NCBI GenBank assembly: GCA_964412105.1
Contig: CAYPNM010000037.1
Span: 1 to 30,383, forward strand
Length of the DNA stretch: 30,383 nucleotides
Source of the DNA: JAKAGZ01 sp964412105
Lineage (GTDB): Bacteria; Bacteroidota; Ignavibacteria; Ignavibacteriales; Ignavibacteriaceae
Direction of reading: 5' to 3'
Shown: positions 23,588 through 30,383 of the stretch, piece by piece
How the letters are laid out: the number at the start of each line of letters is the position of its first letter
Position numbering within the stretch: position 1 is the first letter of the stretch
Notes under the pieces: generated by a model
Seen by the model: only the letters and a program-made list of their open reading frames with translations
Databases searched by the model: none
Told to the model about the DNA's origin: nothing
Program-made: the position numbers and the translations under genes

Positions 23588-24247
23588 TTGGACGAAAATA
23601 ATCAGGTGAATTTTATTGCAATTGAAGGTGTGATTGGTGTAGGGAAAACTTCACTTGCTAAAAAAATTAAGGAAAGATTGGATGCGGAATTAATTCTGGA
23701 ACAATTCGAGGCAAATCCGTTCCTCGAGAAATTTTACGGTGACAGGAAAAGATACGCTTTTCAAACCCAGATGTTTTTTTTGATTAATCGCTACAAGCAG
23801 CAGCAGGAACTGAACCAGGAGAATTTATTTACTCAATTTCTGGTCAGCGATTATTTGTTTGAAAAAGATAAAATATTTGCCTATTTAAACCTAAATGGCG
23901 AAGAGTTGAAGCTTTATGAAAGCATTTTTCCACTGCTTTCTCGGAACCTGAGAAAACCTGATCTTGTTATTTATTTACAGTCTGGCGTGGAAAGATTGAT
24001 GCTTAATATCAGGAAAAGAAGCAGAAAAATTGAGCGGAATCTGACAAGAAGTTATATTGAGGAATTAAGCGAAGCCTACAATCACTTTTTTTTCAGATAT
24101 AACACAACTCCACTTTTGATTGTTAATTCCACGGATATAGATTTTGTAAACAGCGAGAGAGATTTTGAGGAACTTTATCAACAGATTTTTAGAGAAGATA
24201 GAGGGATGACTGAATATTTTAAACCGGAATCAAGAAGGACAGCGTAG
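23588..24247 (+). CDS. deoxynucleoside kinase
   Basis: Phosphorylates deoxynucleosides in nucleotide salvage; the substrate (dA, dG or dC) is not clear from sequence. The 219 residues have the P-loop GVIGVGKT (14-21) in FIAIEGVIGVGKTS, the ANPFLEKFY substrate-loop block and SDYLFEKDKIFA (87-98), where dNK enzymes carry the DRS/ERS-type motif; the SDY version is typical of the Bacteroidota/Chlorobi branch. The lid region is RKRSRKIER. The start is TTG 23588 after CCAGGGACTG. The small membrane gene begins two bases after the stop. Confidence 0.88.
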   Translation: MDENNQVNFIAIEGVIGVGKTSLAKKIKERLDAELILEQFEANPFLEKFYGDRKRYAFQTQMFFLINRYKQQQELNQENLFTQFLVSDYLFEKDKIFAYLNLNGEELKLYESIFPLLSRNLRKPDLVIYLQSGVERLMLNIRKRSRKIERNLTRSYIEELSEAYNHFFFRYNTTPLLIVNSTDIDFVNSERDFEELYQQIFREDRGMTEYFKPESRRTA

Positions 24248-24248
24248 G

Positions 24249-24458
24249 ATGATAATGGAATTTATTTTTTATGTGGTTTTATTTTATATAATAATAAAAT
24301 CGCTCAATGCTTTGGTAAGATGGTGGAAGGATCCGGGTATGAAAAATCGAACAACTTCGGATCAGGGGAAAAATTATTCAGAAAGCAGCAAATATAAAGA
24401 TGTTGAAGAAGCAAAATTCACCGAAATAAAAACTGACTCTAAAAAAGAAAAGGCATAA
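24249..24458 (+). CDS. small single-helix membrane protein
   Basis: 69 residues. One membrane helix (about 4-22, EFIFYVVLFYIIIKSLNAL) sits at the very N-terminus, then RWWKDPG, then a hydrophilic tail ending in KDVEEAKFTEIKTD. A helix plus a short tail with an acidic, Tyr/Phe-bearing end resembles small Bacteroidota proteins of the DUF4834 kind, but that is only a resemblance. The gene fits tightly between the dNK stop and the glycosyltransferase gene, which supports its being real. A second in-frame ATG lies at 24255. Confidence 0.6.
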   Translation: MIMEFIFYVVLFYIIIKSLNALVRWWKDPGMKNRTTSDQGKNYSESSKYKDVEEAKFTEIKTDSKKEKA

Positions 24459-24468
24459 TTTTATCTGA

Positions 24469-25572
24469 ATGAGTATTGATAGATTTTTATCCCGGTTTGT
24501 TTATGGATTCTTCAGGAAAATGTTATCGGTTGAGGAAAACAGGAATTTTGATTTAGATAAACCAAAGAATTTTATTATTATTCGTCAACATAACCAGCTT
24601 GGAGATCTGCTGGCCGGAGTTTCGCTCTTCAGAGCTATAAAAGAAACCTATCCACAATCAACTATAACACTTATTGTTAGCCCTGCAAATTATTCAGGTC
24701 TCGTAAAAAACAAATTCATTGATAGAATTTTTGTTTTTGACAAAAAGAAAATTTATAATCCAAATTATATCTCAAAGTTATTCAGGCTTCTAAAGGAAGG
24801 ATACGATGTCGCAATTGTTCCGGTTGTAGTTTCAATCTCGTTTACAAGTAATCTGATGGCGCGAATCGCGAAGGCAAAAACAAGAATAGGACCGGCTATG
24901 CTGGATGGGAAGGTCAATGAAAGTTCATTCTTCTTTGATCGGCGTGTAATGCTTGATTGGCGGAATCACCCTGATTCTAATGTATCGGAGAGAAGTCTTG
25001 ATATTGTAAGACCGTTTGGTATCAATACAAAGAATTTTAAATCTGAAATTACTTTTGATATCGAAGATGAAAAAGTTGCTGAAGATTTCCTGGTGAAAAT
25101 TAAATATCAGGGGGGGACTTTAATGGGATTTCATGTGGGGGCAGGGAAAGTTCAGAATAGGTGGTCACTTGTTAAGTACGGAAAATTGATCGAAAAGCTA
25201 TACGAAAAATATAATGCAACAATCTATCTGACCGGGAGTGATGCCGATAGCGAAGCCATTTCTTTTATAAAAGATAGGGTAAAAATTGATATGGGGCTGT
25301 TTCTAAATCGACAGATTCCCGAAGTTGCAGCATTAATTTCAAAATCAGATTTGTTTATTTCAAATGATACCGGGATAATGCACGTTGCCGGAACAACTTC
25401 CACTCCTCAAATTACAATCTTCGGTCCGACAAATCCTTTTAACTGGGCGCCAATTGGTGAAAATAAATATTTTATCAGGAAGTCAGAGTTGATTGATGAT
25501 GTTGAGGTAAGTGACGTTTTTAAAATGTGTAAAATGATATTGGCAGAGAGTAAAAAAGCGAATGTCGTATAA
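24469..25572 (+). CDS. glycosyltransferase family 9 (heptosyltransferase-like)
   Basis: 367 residues of the GT9 family, which transfer heptose or another sugar to LPS core, or to other acceptors. The N-terminal block FIIIRQHNQLGDLLAGVSLFRA and the C-terminal donor-binding block FISNDTGIMHVAGTT with FGPTNPFNWAP are diagnostic. GFHVGAGKVQNRWS corresponds to the nucleotide-sugar loop. No other LPS gene is adjacent, so the acceptor is unknown. The ppx gene starts 11 bases before its stop, so translation is coupled. Confidence 0.9.
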   Translation: MSIDRFLSRFVYGFFRKMLSVEENRNFDLDKPKNFIIIRQHNQLGDLLAGVSLFRAIKETYPQSTITLIVSPANYSGLVKNKFIDRIFVFDKKKIYNPNYISKLFRLLKEGYDVAIVPVVVSISFTSNLMARIAKAKTRIGPAMLDGKVNESSFFFDRRVMLDWRNHPDSNVSERSLDIVRPFGINTKNFKSEITFDIEDEKVAEDFLVKIKYQGGTLMGFHVGAGKVQNRWSLVKYGKLIEKLYEKYNATIYLTGSDADSEAISFIKDRVKIDMGLFLNRQIPEVAALISKSDLFISNDTGIMHVAGTTSTPQITIFGPTNPFNWAPIGENKYFIRKSELIDDVEVSDVFKMCKMILAESKKANVV

Positions 25573-26512
25573 ATATTTAGCTGCTATTGATATGGGTACA
25601 AACTCTTTCCGGTTGATTATCGCGAGAGTTGATGAGGAAGGTGGTTTTAAGATAATAAATAAAGAGAAAGAATTAATACGCCTCGCATCTCACGAAGGTA
25701 GGGGACTTAGCATCATATCTGATGCCGAAATAAAGCTTGCAATCCAGGCGTTAAAGAAATTTAAATCATTAGCTGATTTTTATCATGCATCGGTAAGGGC
25801 AGTTGCTACAAGCGCAGCCCGTGAAGCTAAAAACAAGCACGAATTCATATCAAAGATAAAGGCAGAAACCGGCATCGACGTTGAAGTGATTGAAGGCCAT
25901 CACGAAGCAAGGTTGATTTTTCAGGGTGTACAATCAGCCATTCCACTTAGTGATAAAAAGGCAATCTGCATTGATATAGGGGGAGGAAGCACTGAATTTA
26001 TTATTGCTGATAATTGTAAAGTGTTGTCTGCCGAAAGTATCAGATTAGGTGCCTTAAGGTTGACTAAAAGATATTTCCCTGATTTTGTAATAAATAAATA
26101 TTCTTTAAGAAAATGCGGGGAATATATTGAGAATCATATACTTACTCATAAAAATTTTAACCTGAAACATAAATTTGATGTAGCAGTTGGTTCTTCGGGA
26201 ACAATTCTTTCAACAGCGAGCTTCATTCACTATATAAATTACGGTAAAAGAAAAAGAGTGCTCAATGGCATCTCCTTTACAAAGGATGAATTGATTGAAA
26301 TATCAAATTATGTTTTTACAAAGCATACGTTAGAACAAAGGCTGAAAATAAAAGGATTGGAAAAAAAACGGGCCGATATTTATCCTGCTGGCTTAATGTT
26401 ATTGCTGAAAATATTTGAAATATTTAAGCTTGAAAGTATGGTAGTATCTGAATATGCTCTGCGAACGGGGATTATCATTGATACTATACACAAATTAAAG
26501 CTTAAAAAGTAA
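25562..26512 (+). CDS. Ppx/GppA family phosphatase (exopolyphosphatase)
   Basis: 316 residues of the ASKHA-fold Ppx/GppA family, which degrades inorganic polyphosphate and/or pppGpp. Both phosphate loops are present: AAIDMGTNSFRLIIARV and IDIGGGSTEFIIAD, with RAVATSAAREAKN and VIEGHHEARLIFQGV between them. The protein is the short form that lacks the C-terminal HD domain of E. coli Ppx, so whether it acts on polyP or pppGpp is open. It overlaps the glycosyltransferase by 11 bases and is the last gene before the lepA promoter. Confidence 0.92.
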   Translation: MSYKYLAAIDMGTNSFRLIIARVDEEGGFKIINKEKELIRLASHEGRGLSIISDAEIKLAIQALKKFKSLADFYHASVRAVATSAAREAKNKHEFISKIKAETGIDVEVIEGHHEARLIFQGVQSAIPLSDKKAICIDIGGGSTEFIIADNCKVLSAESIRLGALRLTKRYFPDFVINKYSLRKCGEYIENHILTHKNFNLKHKFDVAVGSSGTILSTASFIHYINYGKRKRVLNGISFTKDELIEISNYVFTKHTLEQRLKIKGLEKKRADIYPAGLMLLLKIFEIFKLESMVVSEYALRTGIIIDTIHKLKLKK

Positions 26513-26538
26513 AATTGATTGCTGCTGGTTTAACCACC

Positions 26539-26569
26539 TTTCAATATTCTAATGCCCTCTGTATATTTG
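26539..26569 (+). promoter_or_regulatory. lepA-lepB promoter with a perfect -7 element
   Basis: TATATTTG at 26562-26569 matches TAnnTTTG at all defined positions. TTTC at 26539-26542 lies 19 bases upstream as the -33 element. Transcription would begin near 26575, about 18 bases before ATG 26593. Confidence 0.5.
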
Positions 26570-26592
26570 CTAATTAAATCTTCGGGAAATAA

Positions 26593-28386
26593 ATGCTGGG
26601 AATCAGAAACTTTTGCATAATTGCGCATATAGATCATGGTAAATCAACTGTAGCTGATTGTTTGCTGGAAAAGACAGGAACAATTACCGAAAGAGAAGCA
26701 AAATCGCAGGTTCTTGATGATCTTGATCTCGAAAGAGAACGTGGCATAACCATAAAGTCACACGCAATTAAAATGAAATATAAAGCTGGCGATGGGGATA
26801 CTTATATTTTAAATTTAATCGATACTCCCGGTCATGTTGACTTTTCATATGAGGTTTCACGTTCCCTTGCTGCTTGTGAAGGGGCTGTCCTTATCGTCGA
26901 CGCTTCACAAGGGGTTGAAGCACAAACTATAAGTAATCTTTATATGGCAGTTGATGGCGGCCTGGAAATAATTCCGGTTATTAATAAGATCGATCTGCCT
27001 AGCGCAGAAATTGAAAAGGTTAAAGGACAAATAATTGATCTGATTGGTTGTAAAGAAGATGAAATTTTGCTCGTTAGTGCTAAATCGAAAATAGGTATAG
27101 AAGAATTGCTGGAACAAATAGTAAAAAAAATACCACCCCCTGTCGGTGATTCAGGAGCACCCTTACAAGCTTTGATATTTGATTCCGTTTTTGACCCTTA
27201 CCGTGGTGCGATAGCTTTTATACGCATATTTAATGGTACTCTTAAAACAGGAGACAAAATAAAATATTTCGCAATTGATAAAGAAATTGAAGCGGAGGAA
27301 GTCGGGGTGCTCGGCCTGCGAAAAATTAAATCGGAAGAAATTTCTGCGGGTGATGTCGGCTACCTTATTTCTGGGATTAAAGATGTTCATGATATAAAAG
27401 TTGGAGATACAATTACTCATGCCAGAAACGGTTCGAAGAAACCTTTGCCCGGTTATAAGGAAGTAAAGCCCATGGTTTATAGCGGGCTTTATCCTACAAA
27501 TTCTGATGATTTTGAAGATTTAAGGGACTCACTCGAAAAATTCCGTTTGAATGATTCGGCTTTGATATACCAGCCTGAAACTTCTGCTGCGCTTGGATTT
27601 GGATTTCGCTGTGGATTTCTTGGACTGCTTCATATGGAGATAGTTCAAGAAAGACTTTTGCGGGAATATAATCAGTCTATTATAACAACACTGCCAAACG
27701 TTGAATATCATGTGTTTAATAATAAAGGCGAAAAACTGATAGTTGATAATCCTGCTTTGATGCCTTCTCTTGGAGAAATAGACCATGTTGAAGAGCCGTA
27801 CGTTAAAGCTGAGATAGTTTGTCCAAGTGAGTATGTTGGTAATATAATGAAGCTCGGAATGGATAAAAGAGGCGCGTATAAAAACACAAATTATATTGAC
27901 CCGACAAGAGCTGATATTCAATTTGATTTTCCTCTTTCAGAAATAATTTTTGATTTTTACGACAAGCTAAAATCGACTACGCGTGGATATGCTTCATTTG
28001 ATTATGAATATATGGGCTACAGGGAATCGGATCTTATTAAGCTTGATATTCTCTTAAATGGAGAACCTGTTGATGCTTTGTCAATGATCGTTCACAGAGA
28101 TAAGGCCTATGACTGGGGCAGAAAAGTCTGCAGTAAACTTAAAGATTTAATTCCTCGACAAATGTTTGAAATTTCTATTCAAGCGGCTATAGGAACAAAA
28201 GTCATTTCAAAATCAGTTGTAAAGGCATTAAGAAAAAATGTACTTGCAAAATGCTATGGCGGTGATATTACAAGGAAAAGAAAGCTTCTCGAGAAACAAA
28301 AAGAGGGGAAGAAACGTATGAAACAGGTCGGTAATGTTGAAATTCCTCAGGAAGCGTTTCTCGCGGTGCTGCAGATAGATGAATAA
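26593..28386 (+). CDS. lepA: elongation factor 4 (LepA) GTPase
   Basis: EF4 acts on ribosomes, affecting initiation and back-translocation, and helps under salt and cold stress. The 597 residues are the usual size. The G motifs are AHIDHGKST (11-19), DTPGHVDFSYEV and NKIDLP. The LepA-only C-terminal domain contains ERLLREYNQSIITTLPNVEY and ends with the basic GDITRKRKLLEKQKEGKKRM and AFLAVL. ATG 26593 agrees with the usual N-terminus (IRNFCIIAHID). lepB follows after 30 bases, the same lepA-lepB pair known from E. coli. Confidence 0.98.
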   Translation: MLGIRNFCIIAHIDHGKSTVADCLLEKTGTITEREAKSQVLDDLDLERERGITIKSHAIKMKYKAGDGDTYILNLIDTPGHVDFSYEVSRSLAACEGAVLIVDASQGVEAQTISNLYMAVDGGLEIIPVINKIDLPSAEIEKVKGQIIDLIGCKEDEILLVSAKSKIGIEELLEQIVKKIPPPVGDSGAPLQALIFDSVFDPYRGAIAFIRIFNGTLKTGDKIKYFAIDKEIEAEEVGVLGLRKIKSEEISAGDVGYLISGIKDVHDIKVGDTITHARNGSKKPLPGYKEVKPMVYSGLYPTNSDDFEDLRDSLEKFRLNDSALIYQPETSAALGFGFRCGFLGLLHMEIVQERLLREYNQSIITTLPNVEYHVFNNKGEKLIVDNPALMPSLGEIDHVEEPYVKAEIVCPSEYVGNIMKLGMDKRGAYKNTNYIDPTRADIQFDFPLSEIIFDFYDKLKSTTRGYASFDYEYMGYRESDLIKLDILLNGEPVDALSMIVHRDKAYDWGRKVCSKLKDLIPRQMFEISIQAAIGTKVISKSVVKALRKNVLAKCYGGDITRKRKLLEKQKEGKKRMKQVGNVEIPQEAFLAVLQIDE

Positions 28387-28416
28387 TTTTTCTTCAGAAC
28401 AGAGAGCGATTTATTA

Positions 28417-29277
28417 ATGTCTTTAATTCCCAAAAAATTCTTAAAATATATTCTTATCGCCTTTGTTTTAGCTCTAATCCTTAAATCCTTTTTTATTGAT
28501 GCATTTAAAATTCCTACAGCCTCAATGGAGAACACATTGTTGGTAGGCGACTATGTTTTGATTGATAAAGCAAGTTATGAAATTAAAACTCCGCACTATA
28601 TCCCTGTCATAAATTATTGGATTCCCTCATATTCTCTTATCAGGTTTGGTGCACCTGAAAGGAATGATGTCATAGTATTTAAATTCCCAGGCTATCCGAA
28701 TGAGTTTGAGCCGTCCGAGAACAGCAGCTTTATTAAAAGGGTGATTGGTTTACCCGGTGATACGGTTCAGATTAAGAACGAAAATGTTTATATCAATGGA
28801 GAAATAATTTCTCCGCCGGTAAGCGCAATCTTCCCTCGAACCCCGATTAACAAGAGGGAGATTATTGATGACAGAATATTCCCTCAAAATAGGAACTGGA
28901 ATAATGACAATTATGGTCCTATTGTAGTTCCACTGAAAGGTATGAAAATTCAATTGAATGCAAAGGATATTAAGGATTGGCAGGCCTTGATCGATAGGGA
29001 ATGCGGCTACAAAGCCGTGAGTGTTGAGGGAACGGTAATTAATATTAATCACAAACCTGTACGGGATTATATTATAAGAAAAAATTACTATTTTGTAATG
29101 GGTGATAACAGGGAAGACAGTATGGACAGTCGTTACTGGGGCTTTGTTGCTGAGGATCTGATAATCGGAAAGGCCATGATGATCTATTGGTCATGGGATA
29201 GTTTTAAGCCGGTTGACAAATGGTATGATTTTCTAAAGCCCTTGCGCTTGAATCGAATTTTTAAAATAGTGAATTAA
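28417..29277 (+). CDS. lepB: signal peptidase I
   Basis: Cuts signal peptides of exported proteins at the outer face of the inner membrane. One N-terminal membrane helix (about 7-26) is followed by the catalytic Ser36 in IPTASMENTL and the catalytic Lys107 in FIKRVIGLPGDTV. Box E is GDNREDSMDSRYWG. The 286 residues include a long insert between boxes D and E (about 133-215), as often seen in Bacteroidota. It forms a unit with lepA. The window itself encodes several likely substrates (9822, 12993, 6662 genes). Confidence 0.96.
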   Translation: MSLIPKKFLKYILIAFVLALILKSFFIDAFKIPTASMENTLLVGDYVLIDKASYEIKTPHYIPVINYWIPSYSLIRFGAPERNDVIVFKFPGYPNEFEPSENSSFIKRVIGLPGDTVQIKNENVYINGEIISPPVSAIFPRTPINKREIIDDRIFPQNRNWNNDNYGPIVVPLKGMKIQLNAKDIKDWQALIDRECGYKAVSVEGTVININHKPVRDYIIRKNYYFVMGDNREDSMDSRYWGFVAEDLIIGKAMMIYWSWDSFKPVDKWYDFLKPLRLNRIFKIVN

Positions 29278-29308
29278 ATAATTCTTAAAAATTAAATTTA
29301 GAGCAAAT

Positions 29309-29953
29309 ATGAAAGAAATACTTCACACCGAACAGAAGGATTACTTGGATTTATTTGATCAGGAAACGGACACATTGTTGCTTGAAATGGAGGACTTTGC
29401 AAATAAAAACGATGTGCCGATTCTTTCGCGGGATTCAGCTAGGCTGATGGAGCTGCTTATACTAATAAATAAGCCGGAAAGAGTCCTCGAGCTTGGAACT
29501 GCAATTGCTTATACTACTATAAGAATAGCAAGAAACCTTAAAAAAGGAAGTAAAATTCATTCAATTGAATTCAGTGAAAATAATGCCAGACTTGCCAGAG
29601 TCTATGTAAAAAAATCTGGCCTGTCAAAAAGAATTAAATTAATATTCGGCGATGCTAAGAAGGTTATGCCAACCTTAAAGAAAAAATACGATTTTATTTT
29701 CCTTGACGCTGACAAAGAGGATTATTTGAATCTTTTTGAGCTGGCAATGAAATTATTAAAGAAAAATGGGGTATTGTTTGTAGATAATCTTTTGTGGCAT
29801 GGTTATGCAGCCTCAAAAGAGGTGCCGGATAAATATAAGACTTCTACGAAGTTCATTAGAGATTTTAATAATATATTTATGAATCATCCACAACTGAAAA
29901 CCACTATACTGCCTGTGGGCGACGGGATAGGATTGGGTATAAAAATAAAATGA
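29309..29953 (+). CDS. class I SAM-dependent O-methyltransferase (TrmR/COMT-like)
   Basis: 214 residues of the catechol O-methyltransferase-like family. SAM motif I is VLELGTAIAYTTI (59-71), and motif IV FLDADKEDY carries the metal ligands Asp133/Asp135, with Asp159 in LFVDNLLWHG. B. subtilis YrrM (TrmR), which methylates hydroxyuridine in tRNA, is of this family, so a tRNA target is a reasonable guess; small-molecule substrates are the alternative. The next gene overlaps its stop (ATGA). Confidence 0.88.
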   Translation: MKEILHTEQKDYLDLFDQETDTLLLEMEDFANKNDVPILSRDSARLMELLILINKPERVLELGTAIAYTTIRIARNLKKGSKIHSIEFSENNARLARVYVKKSGLSKRIKLIFGDAKKVMPTLKKKYDFIFLDADKEDYLNLFELAMKLLKKNGVLFVDNLLWHGYAASKEVPDKYKTSTKFIRDFNNIFMNHPQLKTTILPVGDGIGLGIKIK

Positions 29954-30381
29954 GTCAAAGTTATTTTAGGGATTCTAGAAAGCTTCTAAAAAAAGTTGAT
30001 GAGTTCTCAAATTTTAAATTGCAGCGAAGAGATGATCTGCTGATTATATTTACTGAAGGGGTGAAAGAGAAGAATAACAAACTTTTTGAAGACCTGGTAT
30101 TTACGGCAAAGTATGTCCAGGGCCTAATGAAAGTGATGAAGACTGGGCAGGAAAATTCCGAAGTAAAAAGCCTTGAACACGTTAAAAATGATCTTACAAA
30201 AAATATGGAAAAGGTCATTGATCAAATAAGACAAATTATTTCGGACACTTCACAATCTGATAAAGACTATATAAATAAAACATTTCTCCAGATGAACGCT
30301 GATGCCTTTAGGAATTTAAATGATTTATTATATGATCTTGACTGGACTAAAAAATATTTAAATGATCTAAAAAGAAGCTGA
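29950..30381 (+). CDS. helical protein of unknown function
   Basis: 143 residues that I do not recognise. The composition is Lys/Asp/Asn-rich and almost all predicted helix, for example LFEDLVFTAKYVQGLMKVMK and NLNDLLYDLDWTKKYLNDLK, without signal peptide, membrane helix or catalytic motif. ATG 29950 overlaps the methyltransferase stop by four bases, so it is coupled to it. It ends in TGA two bases before the window edge, so it is complete. It could be an adaptor or a small structural protein. Confidence 0.65.
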   Translation: MSQSYFRDSRKLLKKVDEFSNFKLQRRDDLLIIFTEGVKEKNNKLFEDLVFTAKYVQGLMKVMKTGQENSEVKSLEHVKNDLTKNMEKVIDQIRQIISDTSQSDKDYINKTFLQMNADAFRNLNDLLYDLDWTKKYLNDLKRS

Positions 30382-30383
30382 TT

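Noticed and set aside
1..30383. CRISPR array, transposon, prophage, toxin-antitoxin or defence system
   Set aside because: No regularly spaced repeats, transposase, integrase, phage or nuclease-helicase genes were found; the genes are chromosomal housekeeping genes.

Overview
The window is a low-GC, gene-dense bacterial chromosome segment. It carries one tRNA and about 32 protein genes, nearly all housekeeping. Several features suggest the Bacteroidota/Chlorobi/Ignavibacteria group, most likely an Ignavibacteriales-like organism. Candidate promoters fit the TTG-N19/20-TAnnTTTG pattern, many starts lack a Shine-Dalgarno sequence, and the gene combinations (efp-accB-accC, LytR_C-rsfS, folB-folK-dNK) and Lys/Ile/Asn-rich proteins fit too. 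This placement is inferred from gene content, not proven. A run of 100 Ns flanked by an identical 55-base sequence on both sides marks it as a draft, probably metagenomic, scaffold.

Layout. 1-1060: tail of an unknown gene, tRNA-Arg(CCG), and a membrane-anchored TPR protein ending in a terminator. 1116-4192: efp, accB, accC (translation elongation and acetyl-CoA carboxylase) and gcvH, ending in a strong terminator. 4211-9093: guaA, a cytoplasmic TPR protein, an exported TPR plus periplasmic-binding-protein-like fusion resembling LpoA in layout, and radC. 9094-10587: an AT-rich spacer, then a small coiled-coil lipoprotein and an exported coiled-coil/LysM protein, a likely envelope pair. 10603-12852: phoH, convergent mazG, divergent ridA-family gene. 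12923-16180: a perfect CRP/FNR-type palindrome and promoter before a small exported beta-rich protein, then a LytR_C membrane protein, rsfS and argS. 16194-20677 (minus strand): surE, phzF-like, a large VWA/GATase-like membrane protein and comF, tightly overlapping in one operon. 20843-26512: pgeF, EamA transporter, folB, folK, deoxynucleoside kinase, small membrane protein, glycosyltransferase 9 and ppx/gppA, nearly without gaps. 26539-30381: lepA-lepB with its own promoter, an O-methyltransferase and an unrecognised helical protein.

No phage, transposon, CRISPR, toxin-antitoxin or defence locus is visible, and I found no convincing new multigene system. The most useful observations are the false assembly gap, the CRP-like operator, the recurrent promoter pattern, the LpoA-like fusion, the lipoprotein/LysM pair, the frequent TTG starts (and a probable ATT start in radC), and two terminators placed directly against the next gene's start.
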